Source of the DNA: JANQOH01 sp965201115 | Lineage (GTDB): Bacteria; Pseudomonadota; Alphaproteobacteria; UBA7887 | DNA length: 64,000 nt | Direction: 5' to 3' | NCBI GenBank assembly: GCA_965201115.1 | Contig: OZ241745.1 | Location: 930,001-994,000 of the forward strand | Part shown: piece after piece, positions 50,244-57,189 of the stretch | Numbering within the stretch: the stretch's first letter is position 1 | Layout: every line of letters starts with the position of its first letter | Program-made: the position numbers and the translations under genes | Notes under the pieces: model-generated | What the model was told of the DNA's origin: nothing | Databases searched by the model: none | What the model saw: the letters and a program-made list of their open reading frames with translations, nothing else

Positions 50244-50327
50244 CGTCCATGTCTCCTTCGGGGAAAAAGGCGGCGGCCCCGGGAAGGAGCCGCCGCAGGC
50301 TGCGGATCGCTCTCGCGCGAATGAGAG

Positions 50328-50368
50328 TGCGTTGCAGTTGCGGCCGTGTCAACCGCAAATGCAACGCA
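50328..50368. promoter_or_regulatory. imperfect palindrome upstream of the porin operon and bfr
   Basis: TGCGTTGCAGTTGCGG (50328-50343) pairs with CCGCAAATGCAACGCA (50353-50368) with one mismatch and a 9-base spacer. A minus-strand TTGACA overlaps the spacer. The neighbouring ATGAGAG resembles a Fur-type half-site. It may be an iron-responsive operator. Confidence 0.45.
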
Positions 50369-50419
50369 ACCGCATAATTTTTTCGCCCCCGCGGCGCACG
50401 CCGATTCCCGCCCGGCCCG

Positions 50420-50449
50420 TTGACGAACGCCGCCCGCTCCGGCTACGAA
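50420..50449 (+). promoter_or_regulatory. candidate bfr promoter
   Basis: TTGACG at 50420-50425 is followed after 18 bases by TACGAA at 50444-50449. It lies about 50 bases upstream of the bacterioferritin start. Confidence 0.4.
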
Positions 50450-50500
50450 TGCCCCCGCGCGCGGCGCCGTCGCGTGCGAACGCGGCAAGGAGCCCGGCTC

Positions 50501-50977
50501 ATGAAACTCGACCCGAAAACCATCGGAATACTGAACGAAGTCCTGAAGAACGAGCTAACCGCGATCGACCAGTACTTCCTGCACTCGCGAATGCTCAAGA
50601 ACTGGGGCGTGCGCAAGCTCGCCAAGCAGGAATACGAACAGTCGGTCGATGAAATGCGCCACGCCGACAGCCTGATCGAGCGCATCCTGTTCCTTGAGGG
50701 CCTGCCCAACCTGCAGGACCTCGGCAAGCTCATGGTCGGCGAGAGCGTGAACGAAATTCTCAAGTCCGACCTCGCGCTCGAAACCGCGGCGATCCCCGTG
50801 CTGCGCCGCGGAATCGCCCACTGCGAACAGGCCGGCGATTACGTATCTCGCAGCCTGCTGCGCGAGATACTGGAGAGCGAGGAAGAGCACGTGGACTGGC
50901 TCGAAACCCAGTTCGAGCTAATCGCGCGCATGGGCCTGGAGAACTACACGCAACTCCAGAGCGCCGCCGCCGACTGA
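50501..50977 (+). CDS. bfr: bacterioferritin
   Basis: The 158-residue 24-mer iron-storage protein has ferroxidase-site residues (NELTAIDQYFLH, DEMRHADSLIERILFLEG with the heme-binding Met region, and SEEEHVDWLETQ). The start at 50501 is behind AAGGAG. The Bfd partner gene lies convergently about 180 bases beyond. Length is standard. Confidence 0.96.
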   Translation: MKLDPKTIGILNEVLKNELTAIDQYFLHSRMLKNWGVRKLAKQEYEQSVDEMRHADSLIERILFLEGLPNLQDLGKLMVGESVNEILKSDLALETAAIPVLRRGIAHCEQAGDYVSRSLLREILESEEEHVDWLETQFELIARMGLENYTQLQSAAAD

Positions 50978-51160
50978 TCCGGAAACCTCGCCGCAGGCGC
51001 GGCCCGCGCGCACGGGCTTCGCCCCGGCCTGCTTATCGGCCCGGCTCCGCCCGAATCGCCGCCGCGCCGCCCTCGGCCCCCGCGCGCGAATCGCTTTCGG
51101 CCTTGCCGCCGCCGAGCGCCCGGCGCAGGGCCAGCGCCGCGGCGACGATGGCGCCCGGCT

Positions 51161-51412
51161 TCAGCCCGCGCCAGCAGAACACGCCGCCGCCCCCGCGGCT
51201 TCGGCCCGCGGCGCGGCGGGGGCCCGCGCGGGCGCGCCGCCCTTGCCCTCGCCGTGAACCTCGTCGATCAGGCCTTGCGCGAACGGCAGGCAGCGCCCGC
51301 AGCGCGGCCCGCCGCCCAGCGCCATATAGGCCCTCCGCGCGCAGCGAACGCCGGACCGCGCCACTTCGCAGATCTCCGCGTCGCGATAGGCGTTGCAGAC
51401 GCAAACGAACAT
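51161..51412 (-). CDS. bfd: bacterioferritin-associated ferredoxin-like [2Fe-2S] protein
   Basis: The 83-residue protein has four cysteines in the Bfd pattern: CVC at residues 4-6 and CGRC near residue 38, around RRAYMALGGG. Bfd reduces the iron core of Bfr for release. The C-terminal 30 residues are alanine-rich and unusual. It is the last gene of the minus-strand hmu group and close to bfr, which supports the role. Confidence 0.88.
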   Translation of the reverse strand: MFVCVCNAYRDAEICEVARSGVRCARRAYMALGGGPRCGRCLPFAQGLIDEVHGEGKGGAPARAPAAPRAEAAGAAACSAGAG

Positions 51413-51432
51413 CCGTGGCCTCCCTCGCGCCC

Positions 51433-51461
51433 ACTGTGGCGGCTGTGCGAATGAGTGTCAA
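51433..51461 (-). promoter_or_regulatory. candidate promoter with Fur-like half-site upstream of bfd
   Basis: The minus strand has a perfect TTGACA (complement of 51456-51461) overlapping ACTCATTCGCAC. The same ACTCTCATTCGC string occurs upstream of the porin gene. The -10 is weak. Confidence 0.35.
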
Positions 51462-51490
51462 TAACGCGGGCGAATTTTTTTTCCGCCCCC

Positions 51491-51802
51491 TCACGTCGTC
51501 GTCATCAGCACGTCGAAGCCCTCGAAGTGCGGCCCGCCCAGGTACATGTGCCGCCGCCCGCCCGCCGAGCGATGCGCCTCGCGAAACGCCTCCGACTCCG
51601 TCCAGGCCTCGAAATCGGCGCGCGACGTCCACACCGTATGCGACGCGTACAGCGCATGATCCTCGCCGTCCGGCCCGCGAAGCATGCGAAACTCCACAAA
51701 GCCGGGCACGCCTTTCAGGCGCGAATCGCGCTCCCTCCACGCGCGCTCGAACTCCGCCGCGTGTTCGGGGCGGACGCGAAAGCGGTTCATGGCGATAAAC
51801 AC
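51491..51802 (-). CDS. heme-oxygenase-like monooxygenase (IsdG/HmuQ-type ABM domain)
   Basis: The 103-residue antibiotic-biosynthesis-monooxygenase fold begins MFIAMNRFRVRPEHAAEFE. The Asn, Trp and His expected in IsdG/HmuQ heme degraders can be placed at NRF, VWTSR/AWTE and EAHRS. It sits between hmuV and bfd, so heme degradation is the best guess. A general ABM-domain enzyme is the alternative. Confidence 0.75.
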   Translation of the reverse strand: MFIAMNRFRVRPEHAAEFERAWRERDSRLKGVPGFVEFRMLRGPDGEDHALYASHTVWTSRADFEAWTESEAFREAHRSAGGRRHMYLGGPHFEGFDVLMTTT

Positions 51803-51853
51803 GGTGGATACTCCTTTCCTGTTTTTCCCGTTCGGTCGAAGAACGCCGCCGCC

Positions 51854-52645
51854 TCAGGCCGGCAGCACGATGGGACGGCGCGGGTCCGGCCCCGGCATCG
51901 TGCGCACGCGCACGCCGAACGCCGCCTCGAACAGCCCGGGCGAGATAACCGATTCGGGCGGCCCGTCCGCGACGATTCGCCCCCCGCTCAGGACGCAAAT
52001 GCGATCGGCGTGCAGCGCGGCCATATTGGGGTCGTGCAGCGCCGCGAGCACGCCGTGGCCGCCGGCGGCCAGCCGCCGCGCCGACCTCGCGAACGCCTGC
52101 TGCCAGGCGAGATCGAGATTGTTCGTCGGCTCGTCGAACAGGATGTAGCGCGCGCCCGCGCCGCCGCACGAGCCGTTCGCTTCCGGCCACACCTGCGCCA
52201 AGGCCAACGCCAGCCGCACCCGCTGCCGCTCGCCGCCCGACAGCGTCGTCCACAGCCGCTCCGCCAGGTGCAGCGCGCCCGTTTCCGCAAGCGCCGCCCG
52301 CGCGGCCGCCGCGTTCCCGGCGCGCCCGCAACAGTCGAGATGCGGGCCGCGGCCGAGCATCGCCACATCGAGCGCGCGGAACGGAAACGAAAGCGTCGCC
52401 GCCTGCGGCAAAACCGCGCGCCGCCGCGCCAGCGCGCGCCGCGGCCACTTCGAAAGCGGCCGCGAATCGAGGCAGACGCGCCCCCGGCGCGGCGCGATCG
52501 CGCCCGACAGCACGCCGATCAGCGTGGACTTCCCCGCCCCGTTCGGGCCTATCAGCGCCAGCACCTCGCCCGCGCGCACGTCCAGCGAGACGCCGCGCAG
52601 CACCGGAGCGCCGCCGAGCGCCGCATGGACGTCGCGGGCCGCCAA
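51854..52645 (-). CDS. hmuV: hemin ABC transporter ATP-binding protein
   Basis: The 263-residue ABC ATPase has Walker A GPNGAGKST, signature LSGGERQRVRLALAL, Walker B YILFDEPTNNLD and the H-loop in AALHDPN. The motif spacing and the LPQAATLSFPFRALDV block match HmuV. I chose a TTG start at 52645; no ATG is available near the permease stop. A CTG overlapping that stop is less likely. The permease partner gene upstream is truncated, so the transporter is probably non-functional. Confidence 0.85.
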   Translation of the reverse strand: MAARDVHAALGGAPVLRGVSLDVRAGEVLALIGPNGAGKSTLIGVLSGAIAPRRGRVCLDSRPLSKWPRRALARRRAVLPQAATLSFPFRALDVAMLGRGPHLDCCGRAGNAAAARAALAETGALHLAERLWTTLSGGERQRVRLALALAQVWPEANGSCGGAGARYILFDEPTNNLDLAWQQAFARSARRLAAGGHGVLAALHDPNMAALHADRICVLSGGRIVADGPPESVISPGLFEAAFGVRVRTMPGPDPRRPIVLPA

Positions 52646-52662
52646 TATCGCCGCCCCCGCGC

Positions 52663-53326
52663 TCAGTCCAGCCGCAACGCCGCGCCGCGGCGGACCAGCA
52701 GCCACAGGAAAAACGGGCCGCCGATGAGACTCGTCAGAATGCCGATCGGCAATTCGGCGGGGAGAACCAGCGTGCGCGCGCCCAGGTCCGCCGCCAAGAG
52801 CAGCGCCGCGCCGAGCAGTATCGCCGCCGGAAGCAGCGTTCGATGTTCCGGCCCCACCGTGAGCCTGACCAAGTGCGGCGCGACCAGCCCCACGAACCCG
52901 ATAACGCCCGTCAGCGCCACCGTCGCGCTCGCCGCCAGCGCCGCGAAAACCACCACGCCGCGCTTGACCCATTCGACATTGACGCCGAGATGCCACGCCT
53001 CGGTTTCGCCCAGCAGCAGCGCGTCGAGCGGGCGCGCGAGCAGCGCCAGCAGGGCGATGGGCAGCGCAATCGCCGGCGCCACGGACAGGAGTCCGCCCCA
53101 GTCGGCGCCGCCCAAACTGCCCAGCATCCAGAAATTGAGGTCGCGCAGCTGCTCGTCGTCGCTCGCGAATATCAACCAGCCGATGCCCGCCGACGCAATG
53201 GCGTTCACGGCAATGCCCGCCAGCAGCATCGAGGCCGTGTCGGTGCGCCCGCCGCGGCTCGCGATCCGGTAAACCGCAAGCGTCGCCGACAGCCCGCCGG
53301 CGAACGCCGCGAGCGGCAAAACGAAA
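52663..53326 (-). pseudogene. hmuU: hemin permease HmuU, 5' end lost at IS1595
   Basis: About 220 C-terminal residues of a FecCD-family permease remain (family length about 330-350). Segments include LPLAAFAGGLSATLAVYR, LLAGIAVNAIASAGIGW, the ATP-binding-contact region SATVALTGVIGFVGLVAPHLVRL and GPFFLWLLVRR. The frame begins exactly at the IS1595 border, so roughly 120 residues and the start are missing. hmuT is also absent. Confidence 0.9.
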
Positions 53327-54358
53327 GGCTCAATTAGCGAATCGTATGTACGCTGTGTTCATTGCGGCGGTCAGGCACGCCCTTGGCGACGCGTGTGCGG
53401 CGAGTCCGACGAGGTGGAACCGCCGCAGATAGCTGTCGAGATACCTTGTCGCGATGCCGCGAAAGCCGCGCAGGAAGCCCTTCAGGCGGCCGTGACGGTT
53501 GTTGACGGTCTGAATATGGAAGGCGTCGCGCACCCGCTCGCCGGCGCTCATGTCGAGCGCCTCATGCCGCACGCCGAGCGCCGCGGCGCATGGCCGATAC
53601 GCGCGGTTGGCGTCGGACACCAGCACAATGCCGGTCTCGATGACCGGCCCAAGCGCCTTCTTGAGCGCATCGGCGCTCACCGCGGGCAGCGCCGCGCTCG
53701 CTCGCATTGCCGCCGCCGCGGTCGGCGATCGCAAGGACCGGAACCTGCTCGCGCGACAAGCCGCGTTCGGTCGCCTTGCCGCCGCGACGACGCGGCTTGC
53801 GGTCGAGTTTCCGCGCCCCCTTGCGACTGCGCAGAACGAATGTCTCGTCCGCCTCGACGATCCCCCGCAACTTCTTCGGCGTCTTCTCCACCGCCCGCAA
53901 AAACCGGTGGCGCCAACGAAACGCCGTCGACACCGCAACGCCGCACCGCGCAGCCGACGCCCGCACCGTCTCCCCCTCGGAAAGCGACGCGCCGAACGAA
54001 AGCCACCGCTCCTTGCGGCGCCAACCCGACAACGGCGTGCCCGTCGCCGCGTTGAACGTGCGACCGCAGCCCTTGCATCGGTAGCGCCGCAAACCCCGCG
54101 CCCGGCCTGTGGACACCGCCCCCGTGGCCCGGCAGCGCGGACAGCGCCGCTCTTCGTCCACGCCAAGCTCGACGGCTGCCACAGACGCAGACGACGCCGA
54201 ACGCCCGGAGAGCACAGCCAACGCCTCGCGACGCTGCGCAGCGCCAAGAGCGTCCACGCGCGCAAGCCAACCCCGAAATTCATCGCTCCGCATGACAAGC
54301 ACCTCCACACGATCCGGAAGCATCATACCACGCATGCATACGATTCGCCAATTGAGCC
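53327..54358 (-). mobile_element. IS1595-family insertion sequence, no target duplication
   Basis: The element is 1,032 bp. Its terminal inverted repeats begin GGCTCAATT and match over about 20 bp with one mismatch. The expected 8-bp duplication is absent: left flank AAACGAAA, right flank AAAATTTT. Together with the truncated permease, this suggests a deletion or recombination at one end. Its transposase gene is frameshifted. Confidence 0.85.
53330..54293 (-). pseudogene. IS1595-family transposase, frameshifted
   Basis: From ATG 54293 (MRSDEFRGWLARVDALG) the protein has the N-terminal zinc ribbon (CPRCRATG, YRCKGCGRTFNAATGTPLS), a helix-turn-helix and the catalytic EADETFVLRSRKGARK. A one-base insertion near 53705 shifts the frame. 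The rest (VSDANRAYRP, HIQTVNNRHGRLKGFLRGFRG, YLDSYLRRFHL) is read in the next frame to 53330. IS1595 transposases are normally single-frame, so I judge it inactive. Confidence 0.85.
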
Positions 54359-54428
54359 AAAATTTTCGCGCGGCTCCGATTGCGGCGAAAAACGGAAACG
54401 CGGCGGATGTGCGCGGGATTCCGCGCGG

Positions 54429-54917
54429 TCAATGAAGCGCGGAGGCGGGAGCTCCGCCGCCGTTGCGCCGCCCGCGCCGGGAACCGCGGAACAGCGCGCC
54501 GAAATCGATCGGGTCGAGCGCGGGCCGGGGGAATCCGCCATCGCACACGCAATCCGACACGATGCGCTGCGCGAACGGGAAGAGAAACCGCGGGCATTCG
54601 ACCATCGCCACCGCCCGCGCGTCGGAACCGGGCGGCGCGGCAATGCGGAATATCCCGGCATAAGCGAGCTCGACAACGTACACCGGGATTTCGTCGCGGA
54701 CGCCGCGCACCTCGAGCTTCAGCTCCACCTCGTGCGCGTTGGGTCCCGCGCCGCGCCGGTTGACCGTGAACGTGTAATCGGTGCGGGGCGCCACGCCGGA
54801 GGCGGCGCCCGGCGCGCCCGGGTTCTTGAACGACAGATGCTTGAGATATTGCGCGACCATCTTGAAGAGCGCGCGTCCGGCCGCTTTCGCGCCGGCGCCG
54901 CGTTCGTCGTTGTCCAT
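54429..54917 (-). CDS. secB: protein-export chaperone SecB
   Basis: The 162-residue SecB has YLKHLSFKNPGAP, VELKLEVRGV, VYVVELAYAGIFRI, CPRFLFPFAQRIVSD and GGFPRPALDPIDFGALF. The start at 54917 follows AGGGG; the open frame reaches upstream into an unrelated receptor fragment. SecB keeps preproteins unfolded for SecA. Its position beside the decayed heme genes is unusual and may result from rearrangement. Confidence 0.93.
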   Translation of the reverse strand: MDNDERGAGAKAAGRALFKMVAQYLKHLSFKNPGAPGAASGVAPRTDYTFTVNRRGAGPNAHEVELKLEVRGVRDEIPVYVVELAYAGIFRIAAPPGSDARAVAMVECPRFLFPFAQRIVSDCVCDGGFPRPALDPIDFGALFRGSRRGRRNGGGAPASALH

Positions 54918-54984
54918 CCCGGCCCCTTGCCGCTGGGTTCGCGCGCCGTTTAGCACGGCGCCGCCGCGGCGACAACGCCCCTCG

Positions 54985-55235
54985 CCGGAGAGCGGCCCGC
55001 CCATGAACTCCACGTTCGGCAGGAACCGCAGGATGTCGTCGGGCGTCGAAGCCTGACGCTCCTGAAGCTCGCCCCGCCCGACCACCGTCACCATCCCCGG
55101 ATATTCGAACGCCTCGACGGGGTTGCGCGTCGCCGTGACGCCGATCGGCGGCAGGACGAACGCCGCGCCGTCCGTCGGCGCCGCGACCGCGGCGCCGGGC
55201 CGCGCGGCCGCGGTTGGCAGACCCGCCCGCAACGG
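54985..55235 (-). pseudogene. fragment of a TonB-dependent receptor plug domain
   Basis: About 80 codons encode the start of a plug domain: FVLPPIGVTATRNPVEAF, VTVVGRGELQERQ and PDDILRFLPNVEFMGGP. A stop (TAG) sits just upstream at 55236-55238 and no signal peptide or start remains. The barrel is missing, and the sequence ends abruptly before secB. Together with hmuU/hmuV this is probably what remains of the outer-membrane heme receptor gene. Confidence 0.8.
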
Positions 55236-55284
55236 CTATACAGCCGCGCTGGCGCGAACCGCGCCCCCCGCCGACGGAGAGCCG

Positions 55285-56454
55285 ATGCAGAACTCCGACT
55301 ATCTCTTCACCAGCGAATCGGTGTCCGAGGGCCACCCGGACAAGGTCTGCGACCGCATCTCCGATACGGTGGTCGACGCCTTCCTCGCGTCGGGGGACCC
55401 CGATGCGCGCGTCGCGTGCGAAACCCTCGCCACCACCGACCTCATCGTCATCGCAGGCGAGACCCGCGGCCCCGACATCGCCCCCGCCGCGATCGGGGAG
55501 CTCGCGCGCGGCGCCGTGCGCGACATCGGCTACGAACAGGAAGGCTTTCACTGGCGCACCGCCAAGGTCGACGTGCGCCTGCACCGGCAATCGGGCGACA
55601 TCGCGCAGGGCGTGGACAGCGGCGGCGGCAAGGACCTCGGCGCCGGCGACCAGGGCATCATGTTCGGATACGCCTGCCGCGAGACCGACGCGCTCATGCC
55701 GGCGCCGATCCATTACAGCCACCGGATACTGCGCTCGCTCGCGCATGCCCGGCGCTCCGGCGCCGAACCGGGCCTCGGCCCCGACGCCAAAAGCCAGGTC
55801 ACCCTGCGCTACGCCGGGGGCAGGCCGGTCGGGGCCGCCTCGGTGGTCGTCTCCACGCAGCACGACCCCGCCCTTGAGCGGCCCGCCGTGCGCGAAATCG
55901 TGCGCCCCCACGTATTGGCCGCGCTGCCCGGCGGCTGGATGTGCCCGGAGAACGAATTCTACGTCAATCCCACCGGGCGCTTCGTCATCGGCGGCCCCGA
56001 CGGCGACGCCGGCCTCACGGGGCGCAAGATCATCGTCGATACCTACGGGGGCGCCGCCCCCCACGGCGGCGGCGCGTTTTCCGGCAAGGACCCCAGCAAG
56101 GTCGATCGCTCCGCCGCCTACGCCGCGCGCTACCTGGCGAAAAACATCGTCGCCGGCGGCATTGCCGACCGCTGTACGATCCAGCTGTCGTACGCCATCG
56201 GCGTCTCGAAGCCGCTTTCGGTTTATGTCAACGACCACGGCGCGGGCCGCGTCGATGGCGCGCGCCTCGAAAGCGTTGTGCGCGACGCCATGGACCTATC
56301 GCCGCGCGGCATCCGCGACCGCCTGGGCCTTGTCAGGCCGATCTATGCCCGCACCGCCGCCTACGGCCATTTCGGCCGCGCGCCCGAAGCCGACGGCGGC
56401 TTCTCATGGGAGCGCACCGATCTCGCGGAGGAACTGCGAAGCGCCTGCGCCTGA
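55285..56454 (+). CDS. metK: S-adenosylmethionine synthetase
   Basis: The 389-residue enzyme makes SAM from methionine and ATP. It has FTSESVSEGHPDKVCDRISD, GAGDQGIMFGYA and GGGAFSGKDPSKVDRSAAYAAR. The start at 55285 follows GGAGAG. trmB follows 13 bases later, a pairing common in alphaproteobacteria. It shares methionine-cycle logic with metH but has no visible SahR-like operator upstream. Confidence 0.97.
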   Translation: MQNSDYLFTSESVSEGHPDKVCDRISDTVVDAFLASGDPDARVACETLATTDLIVIAGETRGPDIAPAAIGELARGAVRDIGYEQEGFHWRTAKVDVRLHRQSGDIAQGVDSGGGKDLGAGDQGIMFGYACRETDALMPAPIHYSHRILRSLAHARRSGAEPGLGPDAKSQVTLRYAGGRPVGAASVVVSTQHDPALERPAVREIVRPHVLAALPGGWMCPENEFYVNPTGRFVIGGPDGDAGLTGRKIIVDTYGGAAPHGGGAFSGKDPSKVDRSAAYAARYLAKNIVAGGIADRCTIQLSYAIGVSKPLSVYVNDHGAGRVDGARLESVVRDAMDLSPRGIRDRLGLVRPIYARTAAYGHFGRAPEADGGFSWERTDLAEELRSACA

Positions 56455-56467
56455 GCGCCGTCCGCGC

Positions 56468-57157
56468 ATGGCGGTTTACGGGCGCCGCCGCGGCGGCCGG
56501 CTGCGCCCCGCGCGCCGCGCGCTGCTCGAAACGCTCCTGCCCCGCCTTGCCGTCCGCCTGCCCGAAGCCGGGCGCATCGCCGAGCCGCGGGCCGCGCTCG
56601 GCTTTCCGCCCGGCGCGCCGCTGTGGCTGGAGATCGGCTTCGGCGGCGGCGAGCACACGGCCTGGCAGGCGGCGCGAAACCCCGAAGCCGCGATCATCGC
56701 CTGCGACGCGTGGATCGGCGGCGCCGCGCGCCTGCTCGCGGCGGTCGAGTCCGAAGACCTGCGCAATGTGCGCATCTTCCCCGATGACGCCCGCCCGCTC
56801 GCCGCGGCGCTCCCCGACGCCTGCCTGGCCCGCGTGTTCGCCCTCTTCCCCGATCCGTGGCCGAAAACCCGCCACTGGAAGCGCCGGCTGATCCGCCCCG
56901 AATTCCTGGACGATCTCGCGCGCGCGATGGCGGACGGCGCCGAACTGCGTCTCGCGACCGACCATCCGGGTTATCGGCGCTGGATGCTCGCCCGCCTGCT
57001 TGTCCACCCCGCCTTCGCGTGGACCGCGCGCGCGCCCGAAGACTGGCGCCGCCGCCCGCCGGACTGGCCCGCCACGCGCTACGAACGCAAGGCCCTCGCC
57101 GCCGGCCGCGACTGCGTTTATCTGAGCTTCCGCCGCCGCCCCCGGCCGGCTCCCTGA
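56468..57157 (+). CDS. trmB: tRNA (guanine-N7-)-methyltransferase
   Basis: The 229-residue enzyme methylates G46 in tRNAs. SAM motif I is LEIGFGGGEHTAW, and the family blocks FPDPWPKTRHWKRRLI and ATDHPGYRRWM are present. The N terminus is basic. It is co-oriented with metK. Confidence 0.95.
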   Translation: MAVYGRRRGGRLRPARRALLETLLPRLAVRLPEAGRIAEPRAALGFPPGAPLWLEIGFGGGEHTAWQAARNPEAAIIACDAWIGGAARLLAAVESEDLRNVRIFPDDARPLAAALPDACLARVFALFPDPWPKTRHWKRRLIRPEFLDDLARAMADGAELRLATDHPGYRRWMLARLLVHPAFAWTARAPEDWRRRPPDWPATRYERKALAAGRDCVYLSFRRRPRPAP

Positions 57158-57189
57158 CTGACCGACGCCGCCGTCCATGGCCGCCGGCG

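Noticed and set aside
50978..51160. Extra coding region after bfd in another frame
   Set aside because: The frame has no start, ribosome site or recognisable family; it is alanine-rich low-complexity sequence.
52646..52665. CTG start for hmuV overlapping the permease stop
   Set aside because: CTG starts are rare, and the TTG at 52645 with a G-rich site upstream fits family length better.
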